From Lachnospiraceae bacterium (GTDB lineage Bacteria; Bacillota; Clostridia; Lachnospirales; Lachnospiraceae): a stretch of 64,000 nt of DNA. Positions within the stretch are counted from its first letter, which is position 1. Every line of letters starts with the position of its first letter. Under the pieces are notes generated by a model, which did not search any database, was not told the DNA's origin, and was given only the letters and a program-made list of their open reading frames with translations. The stretch is from contig WRLH01000003.1 in NCBI GenBank assembly GCA_009777715.1, forward strand, positions 62,001 through 126,000, in the 5' to 3' direction. Made by a program: the position numbers and the translations under genes. This document shows positions 34,151 through 44,304 of the stretch, piece by piece.

Positions 34151-36394
34151 TTAATTAAGCTCAGCCATTAACAGGCTGGCCCGGTTCTGGATAATATCGG
34201 CGGCTTCTTCGGCTGACTTCTGGCCGCTTAAGAAGCTTTCAAGCTCTTCCTCGATAATCTGGTAAATTCCCCATATGCCGCTTGCAGATGTGACTGCATT
34301 AATCAAATCATAAACTTTATTAATATCTGTTCTAGTAGGAATCCGTGTGCCATCAAAATAAAAACCTTCGCCAGCCCCTTCATTGATTTCGATAAACATT
34401 TCAAATATCTGCTCAAGAGCAGTTCTATGGATTGGAAAACCAAAGAATAATGCTTCATTACCCTCAAGGCTATAATAGCCATCAACGACCCGGAATTGAG
34501 CATCGGTAAGCAGATACTTAAGATATTCAAAAGCACCATCAACCATTTCTGATTTAGCAGATATTGCGACCACATCATTAAAGTGAAAACTTGAGCCGTT
34601 TCTTCCATCGCTGGTCGGATAACCTATGTAGCTAACCTCTTCGCCGAAATATTTTTCATATTCTGCCGTAGAGCGTTCGTTTAGTCTCTCGATCCGCTCA
34701 GACATAAGTAATGGATTTCCACTAAGATAGTTCTCCGCCATTGCCCGATAATAAGCCCCAGATGGATAATAAGCCTTTACCATCTCAAGAAAGTTGATAA
34801 ACTCCGGCGAATTAAAATTACATTCCATTTTGGCATAATCAATAAAGTCTGAGCTTCGTCCCGAAATGGCGTTAAAGAAAAAATCTGAACCGCTTAATGG
34901 CCTATCCCGCCAAGCAACCGGAACTGTCCCATCAGGTTTGCTTTCCATCAGGGCATGAAACTCATCCCAAGTCCAGCCCGTTCGCTGGCCAACATCAGAC
35001 ATTCGTCCAATAACCGTATTAATACTGAAATAAGGAGGAATGCCATAAAGCTTATCGTTATGTTCAAGCGTTATTAATACATTATCGATGTAATCACTTA
35101 GCTCAATATCCGGGTCAGCATTAATCAGCTCATATAAATCAACAAAGAGGCCTTTATAGGAATAATTGTAATAAGAGTCATTTGGCGGCATGATGACGAT
35201 ATCCGGAATATTTCCGCTAGCAAGCCTTAAATTCATGCTTTCCGTGTTAAATCTTTCTACTTTGATTTCATAATTTTCATTATTAATATTGAAGCGGGCA
35301 ATCGAACCGCCATAAATAAATTCGCTATATAGCAGGGCAAGGGTGATAATCTTTTTTCCAGCCACTTCGGGCGGCTCATAAGTCCGGGCCAGCCGGACCA
35401 TTTTCACTTTGGAATCTTCGGGAACAAGGCAGTAAAAATCATCCCCGGCCGCCACAATCAGGCGGGCCAAACCCGAAAAAGAGAAATTAATGCCATGCTC
35501 AAGCCAATCAAGCAGCTTGAAACGTCGTCCCTTATCAAGATGATAGCCATATAATCCCTTGTCTCCGGTTTCGACCAGCCCGATAGCGAGCCCGGTGGTG
35601 TCAAACCTTGTTCCATGGAAATAGGGATTGTTTTGTTGCTCATTGGCATTTACATCTATCTTAATTTCGCTGCTGACATTTCCCTTTGCGTCAATTATCT
35701 GAAAAATTTTCTCTTCGTTTTGCTTATTTTTTTCCGACCGCTCAATCAATACCTGTCCGTCTGCTAAGACAGCAATCCCATTTACCCCGCTTATCTCGAA
35801 CTTGAGTTCTGCGTCGTTGTCATAAGCCCGCAGGACACTCATGCTTAGGTTGTCAGAATATATATAAATGGTTTCATCATCACCAGAGCCTGTCACATGG
35901 AAACTCTTTATGCCCTGGGTCTCGCCGATTAATGCGGTCTTGGTAAGATTTCCGTTCGCGTCATAACGCCGCAAGTATGTACCGCTTTCCGGCCCGGAAA
36001 GGTTAAACATAATCCAGATTCCGCCGTTTTCATCAGAAGCAGCAGCGGCCGGGCTTTCATGCCAAAAGCTTATTTCCTGTGGATCAAAAACTATTTCACC
36101 TAGCTTTTCACCGCTAAAGCTTAATTTCACGAGCTTAAGCTCAAGCCGAAAATCATAATCCCCTGCTTCATTGTCCATGCTGATGTCATTGTAGCCAATG
36201 ACATTTAGGCTTTCATCATCAAGATAAAAATCGAGAATTGATTCTAATTCAACATCTGATAACGTTTCTTTTATATAATAAAAAGCTTCAGTCACATCAT
36301 GGCCATTATCATCATTTACTACTGGTTCAGCCTGATTTGCACAGCCCGAAAGCAATATAATTAGTAATATTGGCATAAATATCTTTAACTTCAT
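34151..36394 (-). CDS. Extracellular solute-binding lipoprotein with N-terminal propeller-like region
   Basis: A 747-residue lipoprotein. The signal peptide ends in LLSGC (Cys18 is the lipidation site). Residues 30-370 are beta-rich with recurring YIY/AYD-type strands, suggesting a propeller. Residues 375-745 resemble a family 1 sugar- or peptide-binding protein (LYGIPPYF, WTWDEFHALM). No permease or ATPase genes adjoin it, so its transporter is elsewhere or it acts as a sensor. Its ATG overlaps the purL stop in an ATGA, implying coupled translation from a purine gene, an odd pairing. Confidence 0.8.
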   Translation of the reverse strand: MKLKIFMPILLIILLSGCANQAEPVVNDDNGHDVTEAFYYIKETLSDVELESILDFYLDDESLNVIGYNDISMDNEAGDYDFRLELKLVKLSFSGEKLGEIVFDPQEISFWHESPAAAASDENGGIWIMFNLSGPESGTYLRRYDANGNLTKTALIGETQGIKSFHVTGSGDDETIYIYSDNLSMSVLRAYDNDAELKFEISGVNGIAVLADGQVLIERSEKNKQNEEKIFQIIDAKGNVSSEIKIDVNANEQQNNPYFHGTRFDTTGLAIGLVETGDKGLYGYHLDKGRRFKLLDWLEHGINFSFSGLARLIVAAGDDFYCLVPEDSKVKMVRLARTYEPPEVAGKKIITLALLYSEFIYGGSIARFNINNENYEIKVERFNTESMNLRLASGNIPDIVIMPPNDSYYNYSYKGLFVDLYELINADPDIELSDYIDNVLITLEHNDKLYGIPPYFSINTVIGRMSDVGQRTGWTWDEFHALMESKPDGTVPVAWRDRPLSGSDFFFNAISGRSSDFIDYAKMECNFNSPEFINFLEMVKAYYPSGAYYRAMAENYLSGNPLLMSERIERLNERSTAEYEKYFGEEVSYIGYPTSDGRNGSSFHFNDVVAISAKSEMVDGAFEYLKYLLTDAQFRVVDGYYSLEGNEALFFGFPIHRTALEQIFEMFIEINEGAGEGFYFDGTRIPTRTDINKVYDLINAVTSASGIWGIYQIIEEELESFLSGQKSAEEAADIIQNRASLLMAELN

Positions 36395-39300
36395 CTAAAA
36401 TAACTTATCCCCCCTTCAAAAAGAGGCAAATTCTTATTGCCGGGAATGTTTTTTGCCACAAACTCACCAAAACGTTCCGTATGTGCCATTTTCCCTAATA
36501 TCCGGCCGCAAGGGCTTGTAATTCCCTCGACCGCCCATGCCGACCCATTGGGGTTAAAGTCAATCTCCATGGTCGGTTTTCCCGCCGGGGTTGCGTACTG
36601 GAAGCAAATCTGCCCATTTGCTTTTAAGGCCTTTAAGGTATCAGGCGAAGCAACAAACCGCCCCTCGCCATGTGAAACAGGCTGCACGTACAAATCACCG
36701 GGCTGGCATTTTGAAAGCCACGGCGAAATAACGGAGCTTACCCTTGCCGTAATGTAGCGCGACTGATGGCGGCCGATATGGTTAAATGTCAGGGTCGGGC
36801 AATCAGCATCCATTGGTTTTATCTGCCCATATGGGAGCAGGCCCAGCTTCACTAAGGCTTGGAAGCCGTTACATATCCCCAGAATCAAGCCGTCCCTTTT
36901 TTCAAGCAAATCATGGACAGCTTCAAAAAGGCGTTGGTTGCGGAAAAGTGAGACAATAAACTTGCCCGACCCGTCCGGTTCATCACCGCCGGAAAATCCG
37001 CCGGGGAAAATTAGGATTTGCGCCGAAGCAATCGCTTTTTCCAGTTCCATGATTGAATCCTTTAGCATATCCGGGGTCAGGTTACGGACAAGGGCAAAAG
37101 AAGCTTGTCCGCCCGCTTTTTCTACTGCTAAAGCTGTATCATATTCGCAGTTAGTCCCGGGGAAAACCGGAATGACAACCTTTGGCACTATGATTTTTGC
37201 TTTTGCAAGATTAATGCTTTGCCTTTTATCCGTAATGACCGGAGCGTCACCGTCTTGCTTTATTTTTGTCGGGAAGACTCCCTCAAGGGCATTTTCATAA
37301 TGGGGGCGAAGCTCTGAAAGCAAAAGCGCGGTATTTTCGCCGAATTTTAAGGTCGGTTCATCGCTTGTGTAACCCAGCAACTGAAAATCCTCAAGCTCCG
37401 CACAGGCTTCAAAGATAATCGCTCCTGCCATTCGCCCAAAAGAGGCTTCCGGGCCGGAAAATCCAATCATGTTGCCAAATGCCATCTTCATAATCGCGCC
37501 ATAAATTCCGCCATATTCACAGGCATAAGCCGAAAGCACTTTCCCTTTTTTAACGAGGGCAGTATATTTTGAAAAACTTTCCCGCATTGCTTGATAATCG
37601 TCCCCGGTGCTATGAATGAGATAAACCGGATTTCCCGGAGCTTTGAACTCTGGGCTGATTAGGCTTTCAGCATTTCCGATACCAACCGCAAAAGAAATCA
37701 GCGTGGGCGGGACATCTAAGTCGCCGAAGCTTCCGCTCATTGAATCCTTTCCGCCGATGGCTGCAACCCCTAGCCCAATTTGCGCCGCAAATGCCCCCAG
37801 CATCGCGGCAAAAGGCACACCCCACCGTGCTTTGTCACTTCCTAGATGGGGGAAATATTCTTGGAGTGTCAAGTGAATTTGGTTTAACGCTAAACCTGCC
37901 GCTATTAGCTTGGCGACCGAGACCACAACCGCATAAGCCGAACCGCCAAATGGGTCATTTTCAGTATAATGAGGGTCACAGCAATATGCCATCGCCGAAG
38001 CGGTTCTTGTATTTTTTGCTGGCAATAAAGCCGCCATTGCTTGCGTTTCCGTAAGGGCAAAGCGGCCGCCGTATGGCATAAAGACGCTTGCATTTCCGAT
38101 TGAGCTGTCGAATCGCTCACACAGCCCTTTTTGCGAGCAAAAATTCAAGTCACTTAACAGCCCGATTAGTTGTTCCTTAAGCGAAAGATGAGGCTCTTTT
38201 TCATGGCGGGCATTTTCATCTTGCTTAGGCACATAAACGGAAGCATACCGTTTTTCACCATTCGTATCAAGGAAAGTGCGGCTTAAGTCAACTATTTTCT
38301 GGCCTTGCCAATTCATGACAAGCCGATTGTCATCAGTAATCTTAGCCACTAAGCTAGCTTCAATGTTTTCACTTTCGGCACAATGTTTTAACTTTTCAAA
38401 ATCACCCGGCGCGATGACAACTGCCATCCGCTCTTGTGATTCAGAAAGGCAAAGCTCCGTCCCGTCAAGGCCCTCATATTTTACCGGAATTTTATCAAGA
38501 TTTATTTCGACTCCGCGAGCAAGCTCTCCGATGGCAACGGACACTCCGCCAGCCCCAAAATCATTGCAGCGTTTAATCATTTTCGTAACTTCCTCGTTCC
38601 GGAACAGGCGTTGTAGTTTCCGCTCTTCGGGGGCGTTGCCTTTTTGGACCTCGGAAGCACATTCCGCCACGGTTTCCTTGCCGTGTGTTTTGGATGACCC
38701 GGTTGCTCCGCCGATTCCGTCACGCCCGGTCCGCCCGCCAAGCAGCACGACAAAATCTCCGGCCTCCGGGCTTAAGCGTCTTACGAAGCTAGCCGGGGCT
38801 GCGCCGACTACTGCCCCGGCTTCCAAGCGTTTGGCAACATATCCCTCATGGTAAAGCTCGCGGACAAAACCGGTCGCAATCCCAATTTGATTGCCGTAAG
38901 CACTAAAGCCCAAAGCGGCAGTCTGGGTCAGCTTCCGCTGGGGCAGCTTGCCTTTCATCGTCTCAGCCAGCGGTTTCCTAGGGTCGCCTGACCCGGTTAT
39001 CCGCATTGCCTGATAAACGTATGCCCGCCCGGACAAAGGGTCACGAATCGCACCGCCGATACAGGTTGACGCGCCGCCGTATGGTTCTATCTCCGTTGGG
39101 TGGTTATGGGTTTCGTTTTTGAAAAATAAAAGCCAGTCCTCACTTCTTTCTTTAAAATCGGCTTTGATTTTTATTGTACAAGCGTTTATTTCATCAGATT
39201 CATCAAGCATTTTAAGCTCGCCCCGCTTTTTAAGGTATTTCATCGGGGCGGTGGCAATCCGCATTAATGTAGCTGGTTTATTTTCATTGATTGAAAGAAA

Positions 39301-40050
39301 TAGCTCGTAAGCTTTTTTAACCCGGCCGTCAAGAATTTCTGCTTCTTCGATTACGGTATTAAATGTTGTATGGCGGCAATGATCCGACCAATAGGTATCA
39401 ATGACCCGCACTTCCGTAAAAGTGGGATTCCTTTTTTCGCTCTTAAAATAATCCCTTAGCATTAATAAATCCCCGGCCGACATCGAAAGCAAAAGGTTTT
39501 CGCGAAGCTGTTCCAGTTCTTCTTTGTCCATGTCGGCAAAACCGCCAATTTCCGGAATCGCGGCCTTAGAAGCTTTTAAAGAACGCTTAAGGGTCTTTGG
39601 TTTTTCATCAGTTATATAGCGGCTTTCAACCGGGTTAATCAGATACGAGCGGATTTTTCGGAAATCACTTTCACCGGCCCCGGAAATGGCGTATACTTTT
39701 GCCGCCCTGACGGCCGGGCGTTCCCCACCTAAAAGCATTTGGACGCATTGCTCGCAGGAATCAGCCCGGACATCAAACTGGCCCGGCAAAGGTTCGCAAA
39801 CGAGGAGGCGTGTATCTAACGGAAATTCCGGCAGTTTTTCCTCATAATAAAAATCACAGGCCGGTTCACTTAAGATGGTTTCGATGACTGGAAGCCAGTT
39901 GGCTTTCGCAAGGCCTTCAATGTCATAGCGGTTAAACAGCCGGATTTTTATTGGGGGCAGGCCCAATATTTCTTTTAGTTCACTGCCTAGCATTTGGGAC
40001 TCAATGTCAAAGCCGGGGCGTTTTTCTACATAACAGCGATATACTGGCAA
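36391..40050 (-). CDS. purL: Phosphoribosylformylglycinamidine synthase, single-chain
   Basis: A 1219-residue fused PurL with a C-terminal PurQ-type glutaminase. It converts FGAR, glutamine and ATP to FGAM in purine synthesis. Visible are the DTYWSDHCRHTTFN motif near residue 230, the ATP/substrate motifs NETHNHPTEIEPYGGA and GGKDSMSG, and the C-terminal class I glutaminase with nucleophile in LGICNGFQALVK. The length and the N-terminal block fit the Clostridial large form rather than the Bacillus three-subunit system. It lies 35 nt downstream of carB, so purine and pyrimidine genes share a transcript. Confidence 0.95.
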   Translation of the reverse strand: MPVYRCYVEKRPGFDIESQMLGSELKEILGLPPIKIRLFNRYDIEGLAKANWLPVIETILSEPACDFYYEEKLPEFPLDTRLLVCEPLPGQFDVRADSCEQCVQMLLGGERPAVRAAKVYAISGAGESDFRKIRSYLINPVESRYITDEKPKTLKRSLKASKAAIPEIGGFADMDKEELEQLRENLLLSMSAGDLLMLRDYFKSEKRNPTFTEVRVIDTYWSDHCRHTTFNTVIEEAEILDGRVKKAYELFLSINENKPATLMRIATAPMKYLKKRGELKMLDESDEINACTIKIKADFKERSEDWLLFFKNETHNHPTEIEPYGGASTCIGGAIRDPLSGRAYVYQAMRITGSGDPRKPLAETMKGKLPQRKLTQTAALGFSAYGNQIGIATGFVRELYHEGYVAKRLEAGAVVGAAPASFVRRLSPEAGDFVVLLGGRTGRDGIGGATGSSKTHGKETVAECASEVQKGNAPEERKLQRLFRNEEVTKMIKRCNDFGAGGVSVAIGELARGVEINLDKIPVKYEGLDGTELCLSESQERMAVVIAPGDFEKLKHCAESENIEASLVAKITDDNRLVMNWQGQKIVDLSRTFLDTNGEKRYASVYVPKQDENARHEKEPHLSLKEQLIGLLSDLNFCSQKGLCERFDSSIGNASVFMPYGGRFALTETQAMAALLPAKNTRTASAMAYCCDPHYTENDPFGGSAYAVVVSVAKLIAAGLALNQIHLTLQEYFPHLGSDKARWGVPFAAMLGAFAAQIGLGVAAIGGKDSMSGSFGDLDVPPTLISFAVGIGNAESLISPEFKAPGNPVYLIHSTGDDYQAMRESFSKYTALVKKGKVLSAYACEYGGIYGAIMKMAFGNMIGFSGPEASFGRMAGAIIFEACAELEDFQLLGYTSDEPTLKFGENTALLLSELRPHYENALEGVFPTKIKQDGDAPVITDKRQSINLAKAKIIVPKVVIPVFPGTNCEYDTALAVEKAGGQASFALVRNLTPDMLKDSIMELEKAIASAQILIFPGGFSGGDEPDGSGKFIVSLFRNQRLFEAVHDLLEKRDGLILGICNGFQALVKLGLLPYGQIKPMDADCPTLTFNHIGRHQSRYITARVSSVISPWLSKCQPGDLYVQPVSHGEGRFVASPDTLKALKANGQICFQYATPAGKPTMEIDFNPNGSAWAVEGITSPCGRILGKMAHTERFGEFVAKNIPGNKNLPLFEGGISYFR

Positions 40051-40085
40051 ATTTTTACCTCCATTATTTTTTCCTCATGCGCAAA

Positions 40086-43000
40086 CTATAATCGACCGCT
40101 AGCGATCGTATGCTCGCACCCGGATAAATCAATAATATTAACTAACTCCGTATTCGATTCATTGTAACCCGAAAGCAGGCTGTCGGCTAGGGCATTTGCC
40201 GTGTCAACCGAGGTAAGGCACGGTATGCCAAGCAAGCAAGCTTTCCGGCGGATTTTGACATCATCAAACGCCGGGTTGCGGCCTTTTTCCGATGTTGAGA
40301 TGATTAAGCCAATTTCCCCGCTTTCCAGCAAGGTCGCGGTATTATTTGACGGGCATTCCCATATTTTTTCCACTAATTTGACTTTAAATCCTTTGCTCTT
40401 AAGATATTTTGCTGTTCCTCTGGTTGCATAGAGGATAAATCCAAATTTTACCAATTTTTCCGCGATATCATCAATTTCACTTTTGTCACTTTCGCGGACG
40501 GTTATCAAAGCCCCTAAATCTTTCCTAATGCGATAAGCCGCGGCGGTAAGCCCTTTGTAAAGCGCTTCTTCAAGGTTTCGCCCGATTCCCAGCACTTCCC
40601 CGGTAGACTTCATCTCCGGCCCTAAGTGGGTATCAAGCCCGGCCAGCTTTTCAAAGGAAAAAACCGGGACTTTAACCGCAACATACGGCGGTATTTCAGC
40701 AATTCCAGCTTTTAAGCCAAGGGACATGAGCGTTTGCCCCATGCTTACCTTAGTTGCAATTTCACACATCGGAATGCCCGTTACCTTGCTCAAATAAGGG
40801 ACTGTCCGCGATGCGCGGGGGTTGACCTCAATCACATAAATCTCTTTATCATAAATGACATATTGGATATTGACAAGCCCTTTTACTTTTAAAGCAAAAC
40901 AAAGTTTTTCCGTCACCGCAAGCAGTTTTTTGGTCAAATCCTCATCAACATTAAGGGTTGGGTAAACGGCAATGCTGTCGCCGGAATGGATTCCGGTCCT
41001 TTCAATATGCTCCATAATGCCCGGAATCAAGATCTCCTTTCCGTCACAAATAGCATCAACTTCTATTTCCAAGCCCTCAATATATTTGTCAATTAAAACC
41101 GGATTTTCGTGTTTGGTACGCAAAATTATTTCCATGTATTCATTAATATCCGCTTCCTGCCAAGCGATAATCATATTTTGGCCGCCAAGCACGTAAGACG
41201 GGCGTAAAAGAACCGGGAAGCCAAGTTTTTTTGCGGCTTTTACCGCTTCTTCTTTCGTACTTATCGCATATCCTTTGGGACGGAGAATCTTTAGCTCCTC
41301 AAGCAAAGTATCAAAGCGTTCCCGGTCTTCACAAATATCAATGCTGTCCGCTTGTGTCCCGATTATTTTTACGCCGCGTTCGCTAAGTTTTTTGGTCAGC
41401 TTAATTGCTGTCCCGCCGCCGAACGCCACGACAACGCCAATCGGCTTTTCAATTTCAATAATGCTCATCACATCATCAAGGCATAACGGCTCAAAATACA
41501 GCCTGTCAGCAGTATCAAAGTCTGTTGACACCGTTTCAGGATTGTTATTGATGACAATGACCTCATACCCCATGCTTTTTAAGGTCCAGACGCTATGGAC
41601 GCAAGCATAATCAAACTCAATCCCTTGGCCAATCCTGATTGGGCCGCTGCCAAGGACCACCACGCGCTGTTTTTGGCTTTTTTCGATAAAGGCAAGGGCT
41701 TCATTTTCCACGCCCATGCTCACGCCCATGCTCATGCCTGTGCTTACGCCCGTGCTGATTGAATAAAAATACGGCGTTTTAGCTTCAAATTCTCCGCCGC
41801 AAGTATCAACCATTTTATAAACCAGCTTCTGGTTATGCGAGGTTTTTTTAGCGGCGATATTTTTTAACCCATTTAAAAACCAGCGGTCTACCCTGGTGAT
41901 ATTGTGGAGTTCATCAACCGTAATTCCGCGTTTTATTGCTTCGTATAAGACGAATAAACGCTCATCGGTTACGGTTTTGAGCAGGGTATGGATTTCTTCA
42001 TCTGTTTTTTGGCTAAGCCGGGGAAAATCAAGGCTTAACAGGCCCAGCTCCGCGCCGCGGACCGCTTTAACTAATGCTTCCTCAAAAGTATCAGCCATTG
42101 CCATTACTTCCCCGGTTGCTTTCATTTGCGTGCCTAAGTCATTGTCGGCATAGACAAACTTGTCAAACGGCCATTTTGGCAGCTTAACCGCAACATAATC
42201 AAGGGTTGGCTCAAAGGCTGCATAAGTATTCCCGGTAATTGCATTTTTTATCTCGTCAAGCGTATAACCAAGCGCGATTTTGGTTGCAACCTTGGCAATG
42301 GGATAACCTGTTGCCTTGCTGGCAAGGGCTGATGAACGTGATACCCGTGGATTTACCTCAATAACGGCGTATTCAAAGCTATGAGGGTGGATTGCCAACT
42401 GGCAGTTGCAGCCCCCCTCAACCCCAAGCGACTCAATGATATTAAGGGACGCTGATCTTAACATTTGATATTCCTTGTCAGCCAAGGTCACCGCCGGGGC
42501 AATGACAATGCTGTCCCCTGTATGCACGCCAACCGGGTCAAAATTTTCCATTGAGCAGACAATAATCGCGTTCCCGGCGCGGTCACGCATGACCTCAAAC
42601 TCAATTTCTTTCCACCCGGCAATTGATTTCTCGACCAGTATCTGGGTAATCGGCGAAAGTGAAAGGCCGTTTGCAGCAATCAGGCGCAGGTTTTCCTCAT
42701 CTTTGGCAATGCCGCCGCCGCTTCCCCCCAGCGTAAACGCCGGGCGGACAACAACCGGATATCCCATCTCTTCTGCGGCCTTAACTGCCGTTTCAACATC
42801 ATTGGCGATCTTAGACGGAATGACAGGCTGTGAGATTTTTTGCATTGTTTCTTTAAAAAGTAATCTGTCCTCTGCCTTATTGATTGTTTCCGGTGACGAG
42901 CCAAGCAGTTTTACGTTCATTTTTTCAAGAAAACCTTCGCGAGCCAGCTTCATGCAAAGGGTGAGGCCCGTCTGGCCGCCTAGCCCGGAAAGAATGCTGT

Positions 43001-43250
43001 CAGGCCGTTCTTTTTCAATAATGCGCTTGATGGTCGTAAGGGTCATTGGCTCGATATAGATTTTGTCCGCGATATTGCTGTCAGTCATAATCGTGGCCGG
43101 ATTCGAATTGACAAGGATAATTTCTATCCCATCTTCCTTTAAAATCCGGCAAGCCTGTGTCCCGGCATAGTCAAACTCTGCGGCCTGGCCAATGACAATC
43201 GGCCCAGAGCCGATGACCATGACTTTTTTTATCGATTTATCTCTTGGCAT
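40086..43250 (-). CDS. carB: Carbamoyl-phosphate synthase large subunit
   Basis: A 1054-residue CarB paired with carA, which it overlaps by 14 nt. Both ATP-grasp halves are present (GSGPIVIGQAAEFDYAGTQA; LGSGPIRIGQGIEFDYACVH), and a C-terminal MGS-like allosteric domain from about residue 930. Between the halves, near residues 497-513, a 12-bp tandem DNA repeat encodes STGV/STGM/SMGV/SMGV, an unusual low-complexity linker. With carA it makes carbamoyl phosphate. The other carB in this window (4457-7816) differs in its regulatory domain. Confidence 0.95.
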   Translation of the reverse strand: MPRDKSIKKVMVIGSGPIVIGQAAEFDYAGTQACRILKEDGIEIILVNSNPATIMTDSNIADKIYIEPMTLTTIKRIIEKERPDSILSGLGGQTGLTLCMKLAREGFLEKMNVKLLGSSPETINKAEDRLLFKETMQKISQPVIPSKIANDVETAVKAAEEMGYPVVVRPAFTLGGSGGGIAKDEENLRLIAANGLSLSPITQILVEKSIAGWKEIEFEVMRDRAGNAIIVCSMENFDPVGVHTGDSIVIAPAVTLADKEYQMLRSASLNIIESLGVEGGCNCQLAIHPHSFEYAVIEVNPRVSRSSALASKATGYPIAKVATKIALGYTLDEIKNAITGNTYAAFEPTLDYVAVKLPKWPFDKFVYADNDLGTQMKATGEVMAMADTFEEALVKAVRGAELGLLSLDFPRLSQKTDEEIHTLLKTVTDERLFVLYEAIKRGITVDELHNITRVDRWFLNGLKNIAAKKTSHNQKLVYKMVDTCGGEFEAKTPYFYSISTGVSTGMSMGVSMGVENEALAFIEKSQKQRVVVLGSGPIRIGQGIEFDYACVHSVWTLKSMGYEVIVINNNPETVSTDFDTADRLYFEPLCLDDVMSIIEIEKPIGVVVAFGGGTAIKLTKKLSERGVKIIGTQADSIDICEDRERFDTLLEELKILRPKGYAISTKEEAVKAAKKLGFPVLLRPSYVLGGQNMIIAWQEADINEYMEIILRTKHENPVLIDKYIEGLEIEVDAICDGKEILIPGIMEHIERTGIHSGDSIAVYPTLNVDEDLTKKLLAVTEKLCFALKVKGLVNIQYVIYDKEIYVIEVNPRASRTVPYLSKVTGIPMCEIATKVSMGQTLMSLGLKAGIAEIPPYVAVKVPVFSFEKLAGLDTHLGPEMKSTGEVLGIGRNLEEALYKGLTAAAYRIRKDLGALITVRESDKSEIDDIAEKLVKFGFILYATRGTAKYLKSKGFKVKLVEKIWECPSNNTATLLESGEIGLIISTSEKGRNPAFDDVKIRRKACLLGIPCLTSVDTANALADSLLSGYNESNTELVNIIDLSGCEHTIASGRL

Positions 43251-44289
43251 ATGTATCCATCCTTTCTAAGAAACGGTCAAATAAAAACGCCGTATCAAGC
43301 GGCCCGCCCTTAGCCTCCGGGTGAAACTGGACCGAAAATGAGTTGCCGTAGTCCATTCCCTCACAAGTTCCGTCATTGATATTAATAAACGAGGGCGCGG
43401 AAGATAAAACAGAATAACTGTGGTTCTGGCTGGTAATATAAACCCGCCCGGTTAAAACATCTTTAACAGGCTGGTTTGCCCCGCGATGCCCGAATTTCAG
43501 CTTTGCTGTTTTATAGCCCTTAGCCAAAGCCATCAGCTGATGGCCAAGGCAAATGCCAAAAACCGGGATTTTGCTTTCGAAAAAATGCCTGATTGTTTCA
43601 ATAATTTTTTCATTTTCCAAAGCCGCCGGGTCACCCGGCCCATTGCTTAGCATGATCCCGCTTGGCTTCATTGCAAAAACTGTCTTTGCGTCCGTGTCAT
43701 GCGGAAATGACCATATTTCACAACCGCGTGAAACCAAAGCGTCCGCAATGCCTTTTTTTGCCCCAAAATCCATCAGCGCAACCCGGTGGCCTTTATTTCC
43801 AATTTTTTCCAATTGCTTCCGCGAGACCGAAGCAACGGCATTAGTAACCCGGTAAGCTTTGGCTTCGTTTAAGTCCTTTTCGGTCGGGAAAGCACAAGTG
43901 ATTTTGCCGTTCATAGCCCCATTTTCACGGATAACCTTGGTGAGCTGCCTCGTGTCGATTCCGTATAGCCCAGCAACGCCCTGATTTTTTAAAAAAGTGT
44001 CAAGCGTACCCTCGCTGCGGAAATTGGAGGGGGTTTGACACGGGTGTTTGACGATATAGGCTGCCGCGCTAATCTTTTCATTTTCAAAATCGCAAGGAAT
44101 GATACCGTAGTTGCCGATTAGCGGAAACGTCATCAGGATAATCTGGCCATAATAGCTTGGGTCGGTCAGCGTTTCTATGTAACCTGTCATTCCGGTCGCG
44201 AAAACGACTTCTCCGGTCACCTCGCTCACCGCGCCAAATGATTCCCCCGCAAATATCATTCCATTTTCTAGTATTAAATACGCTGGCAT
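43237..44289 (-). CDS. carA: Carbamoyl-phosphate synthase small (glutaminase) subunit
   Basis: A 350-residue CarA. The N-terminal CPSase domain (LILENGMIFAGESFG) precedes a class I glutaminase with nucleophile in FGICLGHQLMALA and the HxE pair in VQFHPEAKGGP. It hydrolyses glutamine and channels ammonia to CarB. It follows purF by 15 nt and overlaps carB, so purF-carA-carB-purL form a tight block. Confidence 0.96.
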   Translation of the reverse strand: MPAYLILENGMIFAGESFGAVSEVTGEVVFATGMTGYIETLTDPSYYGQIILMTFPLIGNYGIIPCDFENEKISAAAYIVKHPCQTPSNFRSEGTLDTFLKNQGVAGLYGIDTRQLTKVIRENGAMNGKITCAFPTEKDLNEAKAYRVTNAVASVSRKQLEKIGNKGHRVALMDFGAKKGIADALVSRGCEIWSFPHDTDAKTVFAMKPSGIMLSNGPGDPAALENEKIIETIRHFFESKIPVFGICLGHQLMALAKGYKTAKLKFGHRGANQPVKDVLTGRVYITSQNHSYSVLSSAPSFININDGTCEGMDYGNSFSVQFHPEAKGGPLDTAFLFDRFLERMDTYAKR

Positions 44290-44304
44290 ATATCACTCCT
44301 TTTC

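Noticed and set aside
38276-38854. Plus-strand 192-residue frame inside purL
   Set aside because: Antisense to conserved PurL sequence, serine-rich composition typical of a shadow frame.
42475-43059. Plus-strand 194-residue frame inside carB
   Set aside because: Antisense shadow of conserved CarB codons; no SD or recognisable motif.
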